From: Isoetes taiwanensis
Taxonomy: Eukaryota; Streptophyta; Lycopodiopsida; Isoetales; Isoetaceae
Direction: 5' to 3'
DNA length: 64,000 nucleotides
Assembly (NCBI GenBank): GCA_021234155.1
Contig: JAJEKV010000259.1
Span: forward strand, 188,001 to 252,000
In this document: one piece after another, positions 1 through 11,757 of the stretch
Numbering within the stretch: position 1 is the stretch's first letter
How the letters are laid out: each line of letters starts with the position of its first letter
The notes under the pieces: model-generated
Database searches by the model: none
What the model was told of the DNA's origin: nothing
Seen by the model: only the letters and a program-made list of their open reading frames with translations
Made by a program: the position numbers and the translations under genes

Positions 1-1
1 G

Positions 2-305
2 CAGTGGCTTTTGAGTCTTTTCCATTGTGACTTGAATAGTCAGCAGGTCCTATTGTCAGTCTATCCTAGTTCTTGGGACAAGTTGGCAAAGAGGGCTTTC
101 CACTTAGCATCTGCTTGGATCATCTGGTCCATCTGGAAGAGACGAAATTCTCATTTTCAAGGGACAGGTCTTTTCAGATACGCAAGTGCTTAACGATGCT
201 CGTATTCGCATTGTGAAGGTGTACAAGTGTTCTTCCTTAAAGGATAATGTCAAAAGCGTCATTTGGGAGCAATATCTTCAGATTCAGACCTACTCATATC
301 AAACA
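2..305 (+). pseudogene. LINE-1 ORF2 C-terminal fragment
   Basis: The translated stretch has a Trp-Leu-Leu-Ser-Leu-Phe start and the WSIWKRR motif of the extreme C-terminus of plant LINE ORF2 proteins, downstream of the zinc-binding reverse-transcriptase tail. It aligns closely with residues 245 onward of the LINE copy at 30168-31347, for example SQQVLL, AFHLAS and WSIWKRR. The frame changes once near 180: the first part ends just after it and the rest (ARIRIVKVYKCSS) is read in another frame. The fragment is cut by the window edge, so the upstream RT is not visible. It is a dead 3' end of an endogenous retroposon, oriented on the plus strand. No clear poly(A) tail follows. Confidence 0.8.
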
Positions 306-697
306 GTTGTGCTCGTGGTGATATGTATTCTCTGCTGTTCTATGTTATGTATGTGGTGTGTTATGTTATGTATGTGGGTGGGCATATTCACCCCTTATTC
401 CTTAATCTACACCGTACGTAAAGTTCCTCGTTTGTGGGGTATGCAAGTACACAAATTGGTATACCATATAACAACATATGCAAAATACTATAAGATTTTT
501 AGCAAAATACTATATGGTGTTGATTTTATACGTGGAAAATATAATCACAAGGGCTCTCGCTGCCCTACGTCACCCCCCGTGTGAATAAGCACCCAAACCA
601 AAGGGGGTTTAAGGGGGATTTTAATTTAAATATGTTAAACCCAATGGTTGTGTTCATTAATGTTAATGGTAGTTATGTATTGGTTGTTATACCAAAA

Positions 698-729
698 TTT
701 TTTTTGGGCCCTTCGGGCCCTAAAAAAAA
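698..729. repeat. Perfect GC-core hairpin flanked by T8/A8
   Basis: GGGCCC, a TTC loop and GGGCCC form a 6-bp stem, flanked by eight T on the left and eight A on the right, so the whole structure is a near-perfect inverted repeat. The surrounding 306-838 is AT-rich with no coding signal that I can support. It could be a relic of a short inverted-repeat element. Confidence 0.6.
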
Positions 730-1275
730 CAAACATACGTAAAAACATGCAAAACATGTAGCAAATATGTGAAATCTAATATTTAACATTATAACAAAAA
801 TAAAGGAAATTTGTAAAGAAGCCTGAATAAGTATAATATCTATCTATATATAATAATAAAAGCAAAATGTAGTGTGTGCAGAGCATCTCGGCCGTCAATT
901 TCTGTTCCCACAACTTACATTTTGGACCGTCAGATCTAAAAGCAGTTACAAAGGGTGCGCATCAGTTTATTTTACGTTTTTTTTTTCTCTGTTCACAGCT
1001 TTTGTTTTCGTTCTCGACGAAACCCTATCTTTTGGTGATGCACAGATGCACAGTATTGCGTTCATGCCAGGGCTCTATTCCGGCATTCTCAACTTCCCAG
1101 CACGAAAAGTCACGGCTTCGAAGATCCAACGTGAAGACTGCCTTTTGTGGTATTTGTATCATCTAGCCCTGTTTTTCTTTAACTTTTCTTTGTTTCCAAT
1201 CCCGTTTTCTTTGCTATTAACTTTTCTTTGTTTCCAATCCCGTTTTCTTTGTGGTATTTTTAGGAACTTGCTTCT

Positions 1276-1425
1276 AATTTGTGCAAAGCACTGCAAAAGA
1301 ATAGGCCAGGGGATGGAGTCGATGACCTGCCAGCAGCGGTCCCTGCATACATTAATGATACAGGTCTGGACCGTGTCTTAATTGAAGCGCTGCCTCTGTT
1401 TTTCTACATAGAGGTGATTCCAGGC
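1276..1425 (+). pseudogene. Possible captured ATL-type RING ligase fragment
   Basis: A short open stretch contains INDTGLDRVLIEALPLFFY. This resembles the GLD motif region that precedes the RING-H2 finger in plant ATL-type E3 ubiquitin ligases (GLD, then I, then P-F-Y). No RING cysteines follow; the frame runs into unrelated sequence and a stop. The fragment lies inside the candidate Helitron, a class known to pick up exon pieces. Identification rests on about 20 residues and is tentative; chance resemblance is possible. Confidence 0.35.
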
Positions 1426-1606
1426 AGTGTGTATGATTCCTGTTTTTCGAGCATAGATGACAGCCAAATGCAAATATCTGGGCCTGCAAAAGGAGAGTGT
1501 GCAAGGAACGTGAAGTATGCATCTTAACGGGTCTTTAGACCACAGTATGAAGCAACCGTGGCTTCTTGGGCATGTTCAAATTCTTTTCTTCTTGGATTTT
1601 ATCAGA

Positions 1607-1649
1607 CGGCAGAAGTACACTGCGGCAGTTAGTACTTCTGCCGCAGTGT
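1607..1649. repeat. Two overlapping, mutually exclusive 12-bp hairpins
   Basis: Positions 1607-1618 pair perfectly with 1632-1643, and positions 1617-1628 pair perfectly with 1638-1649. The two stems share bases, so only one can form at a time. The segment lies inside the candidate Helitron, with no open frame around it. Confidence 0.6.
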
Positions 1650-1873
1650 CCCAATGACGCAGATTATGCATCAGTGAATAAAATTCTAGGGCAACTCTAT
1701 GATGTTCGTCTATCAGGTACTTAATCTTCCAGGCCCTTGCACTTCAACAATGCACTACCTTGATAGAGACGTAATATAGTATTTAGTTTTGCTTGGATTC
1801 AAATTGCAGGTTTGCTTAAACCTAGAATAAATAATAGTTAAATTCCCAATACATTGTCTCTGTAAACATATGA

Positions 1874-1960
1874 TGATCTGGACAGGTTGCAGGGCTGACA
1901 TGGAGACAAAGATGTGGTGATCTGGACAGGTTGCAAGGCTGACATGGAGACAAGATGCTG
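1874..1960. repeat. 44-bp tandem duplication
   Basis: TGATCTGGACAGGTTGCA and the following bases to GGAGACAA occur twice, starting at 1874 and 1918, with a few differences. It lies in non-coding Helitron interior. Confidence 0.7.
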
Positions 1961-4832
1961 AGGCACAAATACTGAGGTTGTACACAAGACATACATAGTA
2001 GTTTTGTTTTATAGTCAAAATCTCCCATGTAATGTGCTTCCAACTAGCATCACACTTATCCCACTGATTCATAGGAGGTTGGGCAGGATAGCTACATGAT
2101 CTCCCATCATAGGGGTGGAAATGTTTTGAGTGCAATGGATCCTATCAGCATGCAGCAGCCGATTCAGGACCGGTAGATGCCATAGAAGAAGAACATGCAA
2201 TACCTTTGAAGTAGGGCACTGAATACTTGTTCCTAAAACAACATAAATATGGCCTTTCATGGGGGAATTAGATACTTGTTCCTAGAAGATGCTTGTTCAT
2301 ACGAGACTCGGAGTCCTAGAACACCACATGCACATGGAACAAGCCAAAAAACTTTTCTCAAAGGGGGCAGGAACCCATGGTCTATAAATTGCAAAGAATT
2401 CTGCACATTAAGTGTTCCTAGATCTGCAGACGAAAGCAAGCAGATAGGCTAATTGCAAGATACGAATTTGGGCTTGTTATACTATGATTTCAAAGTAAGA
2501 TTGGCAACAATAAAATTCTACTGAAACTAACTCTATAAAAACTGTGTTCATATATTTCACCTGATGGATTTGTTGTGACTCCATTTGACCAAGATGGGAA
2601 GCTAGCTCTTGCTGCAGATCGGAAGTAACTCCATAATATATGGCATTTCAAGTGAAGTATAATGGCATTACATCACCAACAATAGAAAGTGGCATCTACC
2701 CAGCATTCAGACACAGGTTTGCTTTATAGAGGAGCTGCTTGATCTCGGCATTTATCAATACTGTTCCGCTGATAGCCAGCCTGCAGATGTATTTCAGAAA
2801 ATACTTGCAGGGCAGAAGTTCTAACCTACGGACATCTTGGGAATCCATGCTCTGAACTCAAGGAAGAAAAAACATAAGTGCATTTTTGTATTTAAGTTGC
2901 TTCATAAGATTGCTTACAATTCAGTTTCATAAGGGTATTAAAGATTAGGAGCACACGATCATTATGTTCCTGCCATTTGCATTGTCCTTATGTTTTATCA
3001 CATGGTCGCACCATCTAGAATGATGATTTGCAGAGTATGATTTTCATACTGCAAATGCTTCCCATTACAATCAGTATTACCTCTCAGATATGACGTAGTT
3101 GAGGCAACATGAGTCACATAGTACTCTGTGATGATAGACCATACCAACAATTCTCATTGTCTTCAATCTTCCCAGGTACATTCTGTATACATTTTTTGAG
3201 CTTTGGAATGCTTGCAGTGCAGAGCACCTTCTTTATTATGCTGGATTAGTGGTGATGCAAGACTATGTTATTTATTTATGCATAGCATGCAAGAACCGTC
3301 TTTGTTATGTTGGGATCCGTTGTGAAGGAAAACATCTATAGACATTTGCAATGCAAATTTTTCCTGGGACAAGGATTGCATGCAAGTGTTCTTGCTATAA
3401 ATCTCAAATATAGACGACGGATTTTGTCCTTTTATGTGCACTTTGTCTTTTTTGTCACCTTCTTTTACATGAGGTTATATGCACTATATTTATGCGAAAA
3501 ACCTTAAAAGACAATTCCCAAAACATTGAATTTCGAATATGCATTTTTGAATTTCAAATGACAACAAAACTCTATTCTATTCTATTCTATTCTACATAGA
3601 ATATATGTGTGAAAAGTTAGAGTATGCGAAGGCCTTCACAAGCCCAACCTAAACCTTTTGCTTCTAGGCTGGATAAGGGTGCAGTTTGCACCCCAAAAAA
3701 TCAAGCATATGAAGCATAATAGTCTTGTCATAACTCCGATTGACAAAGTTAGCTGCAGTAGCATTTAATGTTTCCAAAGAGTTCAAAGAGTCAAGTATCT
3801 GTGGGCATCTGTGGTGTAAAAGGATAAAGATGTTAGAATATTTTAATGCCAAATCTTGCCCAGTTCTCCATCTCAATCCACCTGTTATACCATGTCTTGT
3901 TGGTCCCTAAACCTACCTATATGTTGCACAAGCCATTATTCCTGTCCCATTTGCAAGGGTGCCTTATTGAAGACCATAACTTGGCAATGCCCAAGTGGTG
4001 GCGAGAGAACCGTAATTCCGGTTTTAACCGGAGGGATAAAGGTGTAAAAGCAAATATCTTTCATACAAGAAGCTCATGCTTGATTGATCCCATTACCAGA
4101 CATTCAAAGATGAATAGACTCAATCAAATTTCATTCAAGAGGACCCATTGCCAGTATGTGTATGTTCTCGATGAGCTTAATAGCTCAAAATGCTCATTTG
4201 GAGCTAGATATATTTCAGGTAGACAAAGTGGGCCTGTTGAAACTGTAGAGGAAAGTGTAAATGTGAGGCTAAATAAGTAATGGGTAAACCAAGCAATTGA
4301 TTACAAAGAAAGAAACATGGCACACTGAGCAAATGCACATCAAACATCGAATGATTCTAAAGCAAGGCAGGCCGATATACCTTATGAATACAAACCCACG
4401 ACACAGAAATAACTGAAGATAGTCTACCTCTGCAATCCAGCCTCTGAACTTATGTAAAGGTGTCGTACATTTGTCTTTACAATATATTTATTTAGAGTAT
4501 TTTTCCTTTGGCTTGCCATAAGAATCCCATTATAAATCGTCAATCCTACAGCCCTATAAGCCTTCTAACTAATAACACCATTATGCCAGTTTCAAAAGGC
4601 ACAAATGCACATTTTACAGGCTCCATGTACTTTGTCATACATGGTTATTAAAATTCTTAATTTTACTCGAGAAGTGTCATAAAGGATGCATCTGCCAGAC
4701 ACCAGGCCCTAATGTTGGCATAGCTTTGACATTGTAGAAACGCATTGTCCATTGTGAATTGTATATTGAACATCGTACTCACAAAATTTTTTGCCTGACG
4801 AAAAGCCCAGCAACGCTGGGCACTTTTTCTAG

Positions 4833-6236
4833 TTATAGGATAATGTAATTTAATTGCGCCTCTTCAGCTTCGATGACATTTTCTTGTGCATGATGATTTT
4901 TTTCATACGTGATGCCTTCTGCTTGCATGACTCCCGTTCGTGATGTTGAGCCTGGGTCTCGCCTGTTTCGTGCTAATCGTCTCATTGTAAGATGTTGAAC
5001 TAATATCTACAATTTTAAGAAAAAAAAGAATTGTTAATAACCACCTTTAGTAATAACTAGTAATTTGGACAATAAGTAGTAATTAACAACATAACTACCA
5101 ATGTGCAAATACGTGACCTCCACTTTCAATGTCCATGCATATGTGCTCCATGTTGGCTAGTGATGCTATATTCGATATTTTGGGGGATTTCAACCCACAT
5201 ACAAATCCTTGTAATATAAAATATCAATTTCATTGTGTTGATCATTTCTTTTTGCTTCTTGTAAATATCCAAGTTGGAGCGCCTATAGTTGTTTAGTGGG
5301 TAAATGCTGTAACATAAAATAAAATAACCATGAATCAAATAACATAATAGATAACAAACTTGCACAATAGATATGTTTCAAACAAGAACCTAAATAGTCC
5401 TAGCATTAAGGCCTCACAAACAGAGCGGTGTTAGTTGCCATCAATGGATTGGGCGGAGGCACCGGTAACGTTGATGAAAGATATTCTATGGGCAAAACAA
5501 GGAAAAAAAGATTTCTAGGCCTTAAGACCTCAGAGTGCACACATTGCGAGAAACAACTAGTAACTCAAATGTGAAAGGAAAAACAAAGACAAATATCCGA
5601 ACTTCGGACAAAGAGGTTACGGGATGGCACAAAAGTAAGCCCCCGAATCGGGCTAATGCAAGCAATGCATGCAAGTTATTTAGGTTTGCATGAAGCCGTG
5701 CTAATGGAGCAATGCATGCAAGAAAGAAGGGAAGAATAATGGCCAAATTCCGGGAGGCAGATTCGAGGTCTTTTGCTCCTTCCTCCACTTTAATCTTTTG
5801 CTTGAAGCTAAGAGGGTTGCATCGAGTCTAATGCTTGGGAGGAAGCACCACCCATATCCGAGGTAGAAAAACAAAATAGGTTTTCTGGATTTGTCCCAAA
5901 ATAGTTGTGGCCATGTCCCAAGATTCATCAAGACGGAAACTTTTACGCCCTTCGGAGGTAGGGAACAAGCAAAGAGGTGACACAGGGCCACCATAGCTCC
6001 ACAATGCTATCCATGAGCCTTGCATCTTCAGCCCCTAAAATAAAAAGAGGGCTTTTGTTCTGAGCCCTTGGATGTTGGACCTTTGAAAAAAAAAAGTTAA
6101 ATCAACGACTAAGAAATGGTGCACTCTAGATGTACGCATTAGTACACCCATTCGAATACGCCATGAAATCTTAGGAAAACCTTTGTGAAAAGCGTACAAA
6201 AACACAAAGAAAACCCCCTGTTATTATGCTACATAT
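4833..6236. other. No supported gene
   Basis: This is AT-rich sequence between the Helitron end and the first long direct repeat. Open frames on the minus strand (for example 5522-5788 and 5701-5994) are low-complexity and lack recognisable motifs. I see nothing functional here. Confidence 0.6.
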
Positions 6237-7794
6237 TTCTGCTAGAGTAGACACCCGCAGAACCAGCATTACATTTTAAACCAAAAGACTTCAACAAGAG
6301 CTTGGTAATGAAAGGTAAACTGTTTAACAAAAAACTTACAGACCAGTTTATGCAACAACTGTATCCCAGAAAATTAACAACTTAATCTTCATAATAAATG
6401 AAAGAAAATACTGAGAAGTAGATTTCTTGAAACACTCATCAATGCAAAGAGTAGGAAATCCTGATACCTGCACCCAACATATCAAAAACGAGCATTAGTA
6501 TGGTCGCAATGAAATGGGTAGCAGGTGTCGTGGGATTTCCTAGGTCATCCCCTTCACTCTGCTTGATGAACAAACAGTAATAAGGGTAAACATAAGAAAG
6601 AAAGTTAAATTACAGGAATAATAACACATAAAATCTATGGTTAGTTTACATCATTCCCAAGTGCATTAATGCACTAATTGTTTGGAGGCTGCAAATCCAG
6701 CAGGCTAAAGAGCATTAAGATGACATCATACTGCTTTAATGTTACAATTAAAGGAATGTGGAAACAAAATACTAACAGATCAGTACATTCTTGTAACATG
6801 AAAATTAAAAGAGTGAAGGAACCAAATATTAACAGATCTGTATATTCTTGTAACAGGAAGGCAAGTTAGAAATAAGCAAGATATGTAAAAAAACCAGATA
6901 ATGGACCTTTGTTGGTAGACTCGAATTTGTAATGTTGATCCCCATACAAATTTGAGCAGAGGCTTCCATGCTAGGGGCTGGGACAGATGGATCTGCCATG
7001 CTCACAACAGCAGGTTGCACCATAGTTTCAGCAGCAGGTTGCACCATAGTTTCAGCAAGGATATTCAGGTTCTCAGGAACTTGCTCAGAAGCAAGGATAG
7101 TCTGCTGTAACACCACATTTGGAGCCATAGAAGTGTTGGAGCCATCATTTTTGTTAACCACAGCAGCATTGCTCTTCTTAGAACTAACCACAGAGCTAAG
7201 GAATTCGTAGACCTTTTTCCTCTTGGCATTCTTCATCTTTTCCTCTTCAATCCTCTTTCTGGTGGAGAAGTTAAGATCACCTTTCTTTCTTCCCATAAAT
7301 GGGAAGGAGCAAAAGGCTTTGGCAGCGCACAAGGCTGAGACAGGGATGATCAAAGACAACAATTCACGAAAGAACACCCGGCCAGATTGATATAAGGGTC
7401 CGGTAGACCTTACTACCGTCAGCCCTTTTTGGTGTAAAGCTGGAGGGCAGCCCGCAGGGCCATGCAAGGCAGTGATCCGGAAAACACCCTGGATGAAAAA
7501 GGCAAGATCCATACCTGGACATCACTGTCGTTCCGGCCTTGAAGAAAAAATGTCTAAATCTGAGAATCAGGGTTTGCCACATCGTCCAGTAACAACCGAA
7601 ACCCTAAAAGTCTTTATAACTAGAGATAATAATACAAAATAAAGGTATAGGGTTAAAAAACTAGAGGGTAAATTTCCATAAAGGTTTGAAGCAATAGAAA
7701 CTTCACAAGGTTCTAAAACAAGGGGTTAGATATCATGATCCAGTTTATTTATAAACAAGTAAGAGCCATAATCATTATGGTAGTAATAATGTTA
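6237..7794 (-). repeat. Long direct repeat, copy 1
   Basis: This is nearly identical to 14501-16053, starting at TTCTGCTAGAGTAGACACCC and ending at TAGTAATAATGTTA. The few differences are short, for example a 3-base insertion near 7620 and AAATCTGAG versus GTCTGAG near 7556. It carries the complete 227-residue minus-strand frame at 7512-6829. The element's genes point toward this copy, making it the 3' repeat if the structure is LTR-like. Low divergence implies recent duplication or conversion. Confidence 0.9.
6829..7512 (-). CDS. Repeat-encoded basic/low-complexity protein, copy 1
   Basis: A 227-residue frame of unknown family. Residues about 75-105 begin MGRKKGDLNFSTRKRIEEEK and are strongly basic and helical, like a nuclear-localisation or DNA-contact segment. 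The region after residue 110 is Ser/Asn/Pro-rich, and residues about 150-168 contain a tandem AETMVQPA repeat. A splice-like donor near 6904 (ACAAAG|GTCC) suggests the last residues may be intron. The identical frame in the second long repeat makes it part of the element rather than a host gene. The start codon may be the first ATG or the internal MGRKK methionine. Function unknown. Confidence 0.5.
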   Translation of the reverse strand: MDLAFFIQGVFRITALHGPAGCPPALHQKGLTVVRSTGPLYQSGRVFFRELLSLIIPVSALCAAKAFCSFPFMGRKKGDLNFSTRKRIEEEKMKNAKRKKVYEFLSSVVSSKKSNAAVVNKNDGSNTSMAPNVVLQQTILASEQVPENLNILAETMVQPAAETMVQPAVVSMADPSVPAPSMEASAQICMGINITNSSLPTKVHYLVFLHILLISNLPSCYKNIQIC

Positions 7795-7950
7795 ATAAAA
7801 AAAATCCTGCCTCCGTCCGTAGGTCAGGGGGCCAGTGCATAAACATAGTTCTAATATAATCATACTGAACTAAAATAGTTGCAGCAAGGAGAGTAGGACC
7901 CTGCAGCAACCAGCAGGCCCTACCCTCCCTATGTATTAGAAAAAGACTAC

Positions 7951-9530
7951 TCAAATATGTAAATAACCTTTAAGAATGGTGATCATATCACTGAGGGGAT
8001 AGAGAAGACCAGGAAAGTCATTTTCCTGTAAAGCTGAAAACACATATTTGATCAGGTCCTTTCTGCCAAAGCCATTAAGGCAAAAGGAGTCAATAAGCTC
8101 TTTAAAATCATTGGCAGCAGAAAATGGGCATGAGTGAGCGTAAGCATAAGGTAGGACCTGGGAAATGATGACTTTGGAAGCAGGTCCATATGGTCTACAG
8201 CTATCTGCCTTGATGAACTTGTATACCTCAAAGGGAAGTTTGCATCTTTTATCAAATCTAGTAATGGAAAACATACCTCTCTCTAGGTCTGTAACCATAA
8301 TGGAAAGATTAAGGAAGTTGACTTTAAAGCCGGTTTTGGAAAGTCCATTGTAGCAATACGAAGTTTCATCCTTGATGGAGAGGTGTTTCATGTTGTAAAC
8401 AGTAAACATGGAATCCTGCGAGAAAAATTCCTGTAAATCACCTCCATTAATGACATTCAAGTCATCAATGTATCTTGATGCATGTTGAAACTTTGCAATA
8501 TCCTTAAATCTGCCATTTCTTGCAAGTTTTAGAATGAAACTGAGTTCATATCTGGCTAGGTACAGATTGCACCATGCAGGGCTAGATGCAAAACCCATAG
8601 GTATACCCCTACATTGTCTCCATATCTCTGAGCCACATTGCAAAAAACAGTTGCTTAATAGCCAGGCATTAATAGTCTTGAATTCACTTCTATCCAGACA
8701 TCTCCATCCAGCATTTAATAGTTCATCCTTTAAGGTCTTGAACCATTTAACTTTAACCAACCCTGTTTTAGAGTTGATCATGAGGTGAAATTTCTGCTCA
8801 ACTTCCATTCTGTAATCCCAAACAAGATCAGCAATTTCATTAATGATATTAACAATCCCGTCTTCACCATCTAACGGTATGTTCTCATAGCATTTCATGA
8901 TGTCTGCAGCAAAGACATCATGAATTTTAAGGGGTAAGTTGAGAATGACATCAATGGAAGAGTTTATAAGCCAACATGCATTCACATTTTTAACCCACAG
9001 TCTGATTTCAGCAGTCTGCCTATGGCATATATTCGGCCAAACTTCTATGAAATCATTTAGAATAGAGGTAATTATTTCAGAGATTTCTGAGTAAATGGTA
9101 TTACAGCGCATTTGTCAACCACAGTACTTCCCTTATGTGCCTTATAGATAGCCATAAGGTAGGGTAATCTGTCAGAACTGTAACCACAGTTGAACTTAAG
9201 TATATCTGCACGGCATTGCCCTTTAACCGTTTCAACTGAGCAACGGACTTTCTCAAAATCTGAACTGCTGAGCCTGTTTAAGGCCATCTCCTTTATATGT
9301 CTCTGGCATATAAAGGAGGCATTATTATTGGCTTTATCAAGCCCGGAAATATAAAGATTCTGGACAAGCCAGTTTAGATTTTTCATGACCTCCAAGTCTT
9401 TCCAGAGGAATCTCTTGGAGGGTAGATTACTTTTATAATGCACCATTTCAAAATGGCAAAATCTTAGAACTAAATCCATAATGTTGTCCTTGTCAACATC
9501 TGAAACATCTAGCAGATCAAAGTAATGAAC
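7951..9530 (-). pseudogene. Reverse transcriptase, one frameshift
   Basis: The 5' edge is a good acceptor (TTTTCCAG|GTTC, exon starting 9530). The first part, to about 9110, reads VHYFDLLDVSDVD and leads to LPYLMAIYKAHKG, the start of the RT fingers. After a one-base shift near 9110 the frame continues to the stop at 7951. All catalytic motifs are visible: motif A in VFAADIMKCYENIP (first Asp), motif B as RGIPMGFASSPAWCNLYL, motif C as YIDDL (Asp pair), then a FLNLSI motif-E-like stretch. The C-terminal region has a KR and a SQVLPYAYAHSC segment typical of a RT class common in invertebrates and seed-free plants. No nuclease domain (GIY-YIG, APE or REL) is seen. Catalytic residues are intact; only the frameshift disables it, and it could be a sequencing error. 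Confidence 0.75.
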
Positions 9531-9537
9531 CTGGAAA

Positions 9538-9800
9538 ATTCCTCCATGAAATTCTGTATATTGAAAGGATCATCCGGGATATGGTTGAGGCCCTTGGCAA
9601 AGGCCTTTCTTAACTTAGGAGAGTGGATGATGCTTAAGTCTGTAGAACGAATATGCCCAATTAAAGGGTCAACAAACCTGCTCAGATTAGGGTTATTGCA
9701 AGGACATTTCCCTATTATGCCAGTAGAAAAGACCAAAGAAGGCATATAAACTTTCTGCCGAATCTGTTCAATGTACCTCCATGAAAAAGTGGTATTGTTA
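9538..9800 (-). repeat. 263-bp duplicated exon piece inside an intron
   Basis: This is identical to 11805-12067 except for one G/A difference that I can see. It encodes the same VYMPSLVFSTGIIGKCPCNN segment as the exon at 12241-11758. It sits inside the presumed 2.2-kb intron, ending 7 bases before the acceptor of the RT exon. Flanks differ on both sides, so the copied unit is exactly this block. It could be a gene-conversion or template-switch scar, or an alternative exon. Confidence 0.85.
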
Positions 9801-10531
9801 GGCCCGAGGTCCCGTACGCCTTTAACCCATATGACGATTTTAGATAATCCATGGTAGAAATGATCGTGGAAAAAGAATCGGGCCAAGATGGAGAGCTACA
9901 TGATTTATTGCTCTGTTTTCTATCTCTCAATTCACCGAAGTATCAGAATTTGATCACAACAGCCATTGTAGATGCCGTAACAGAGCTTTTTTCGCTGCCA
10001 AAAGCAGTGATGACGTAATTCTGCCATAGCTAGAGCTCGAGATTGGACCATGGCTAAAATTTTGAGTCTGAGGCTCTCTGACCACTAGCAATTTTTGTCG
10101 TTGCTAGGTTCCACTCAAGCCCCATATGGTCTCGAATGTTTTTTTGGTCCAAGAAGAAACAGCAGCAACCAGGCGCCAAGAACCTCCTCCCTTTCAAGTA
10201 GTCGGGCCTGCAAATCCCTGTTTGGGCTCAGTTCCGGCCATAGGCATTACCCTTCGAGAGTTCCTATTTCAGCCCACAGGAGCCTCACAACACAGAGTAC
10301 CAAACATCACTCAGATAACACTCGGTTTTTGTTATTTGCCCCCCAGCACCACAAGAGCTCAATCCAACATTAGGGTATAGCTTTTGGCTCATAAAATTTT
10401 TAACCTTCGGAATATTTGAAAGAATGCTTATAGACGCAGCAGTAGTGGTTTGAACCACCTGATTTGCGACATTAGAAATGGAGAGTATATCTATTTGCTT
10501 TTGGGAAAAATTGGCGCCTGGGAAATGCTAA

Positions 10532-10815
10532 TACTTGATGCTAAGACAAAGATCCTTCGATCTGAGCTTTCCTTTTTTTTATTATTATTATACACTGGGC
10601 ACATTTTCTTCCTCATCTTGCTTGCTAACTCTATCTTCCCTAATGCTAGATCTAGGAACAATTTTGGCTTGCTGCAGTACTATGTATATGTACTTGATGC
10701 TAAGACAAAGATCCTTCGATTTGAGCTTTGTTTTTTTTTTATACAATGGGCACATTTTCTTCCTCATCTTGCTTGCTAACTCTATCTTCCCTAGTGGTAG
10801 TACTATGTATATGTT
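10532..10815. repeat. 159-bp tandem duplication
   Basis: TACTTGATGCTAAGACAAAG and the following bases start at 10532 and again at 10691, each running through CTTGCTAACTCTATCTTCCC. It lies in the presumed intron of the RT gene. The open frames over it are products of the repeat and do not look coding. Confidence 0.8.
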
Positions 10816-10940
10816 TTCCATTGTTAACCTTTTTATAAGGAATTGTAAAATTTTTATAAAATGAAACTCATCTACATATTGCTAACGTCAAATCAGACGC
10901 GATCTTGAAGATATAAGGAAATTTACATCACCATCCATGT

Positions 10941-11640
10941 TCAAAACATCTTCCCTATACAATCCCAAGGATATAAGGTAATTTGGACCATCTCTTCCTT
11001 CAACATTGGGCGTCGTTCATGCATTTCTATATTGAACCAAGGCCAATATTGCATCCAGTTGACCAAAGAAATGTTCCAATAGATAATAAGTCCTATTGGA
11101 ACAGTTGATGATACGTAGCGTTCATTGTCTTTGTATTTCCAAAAATACAGTTTAATACCATCATGTTGTATAGGGGAAAGGGAGTTGGGATCACATTCTG
11201 GCATCGAGGGAGGGGCATCCCAATTTTTTATGGTTCAAGTTATGCAAGTCCTATGGTTCAAGTTATGTAAGTCTTAAGTTATGTAAGTTATGCCTTAACT
11301 TCAAACATGTAAGTCTTGGGACTTCAAAATTTCTTCTTCTTCTTCTTCATCATCATCATTTTTGTTTACTAATGTTATAATGTCTCCCATCGTATTTTCC
11401 AAGGTAAATCCCTTGCCCTTGATAAGGTGATCAGTGCCAAAATGCGTGTTCCAAGTTCCTTTGTTCATTATGAGCTTAGATTGAGTGTCATCAAAGATGG
11501 CAACACTGTGGTTTACCATGCTTACTTCAGAGACAATAGTTGCTCCTTGAGAAGCTTCTTGCCTGTCTCATATGACCACTCTTCGATACGGAAGTAGATT
11601 CTAATTTTTGTGCCATTTTTCAAGGGACTCATGCCCACCC
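10941..11640 (-). pseudogene. Degenerate ORF of unknown family within the RT-gene intron
   Basis: Three minus-strand pieces read like former coding sequence: one near 11640-11530 (FRIEEWSYETGKKLLKEQ), one at 11519-11301 (SVAIFDDTQSKLIMNKGTWN, then an acidic DDDEEEEEE tail from a TCT/TCA microsatellite), and one at 11204-10941. They are in different frames and separated by stops. I do not recognise the family. It lies between exon-like segments of the RT gene, so it may be an insertion carrying a foreign gene fragment. Confidence 0.35.
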
Positions 11641-11757
11641 ACTTGGCTAGAGTCCCTTAATTCGTCGGTATAAGTGGTCATGTACAAACAAAATCTCGGG
11701 ACTATAGTTGTATATGAGAATGTACATAAACTGTAACTAACTTTGAAATCTACTTAC

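Larger units (their letters stand above)
839..4832 (+). mobile_element. Non-autonomous Helitron (candidate)
   Basis: The 3' end has the diagnostic Helitron architecture: a GC-rich 7-bp hairpin (4805-4821, loop AAC), a short T-rich spacer, then CTAG at 4829-4832 followed by T. The proposed 5' end begins with TC after an A (839, or alternatively 843) and continues into the ATAATAATAAAAGC-type sequence often seen at plant Helitron 5' ends. No Rep/helicase gene is visible in the 4 kb, so it would be mobilised by proteins from elsewhere. Helitrons transpose by rolling circle between A and T without target duplication, and both junctions fit A|TC...CTAG|T. The 3' end is strong; the 5' end is an inference from the motif. 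Apart from the entries listed inside it, the interior is AT-rich with no supported gene. Confidence 0.65.
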
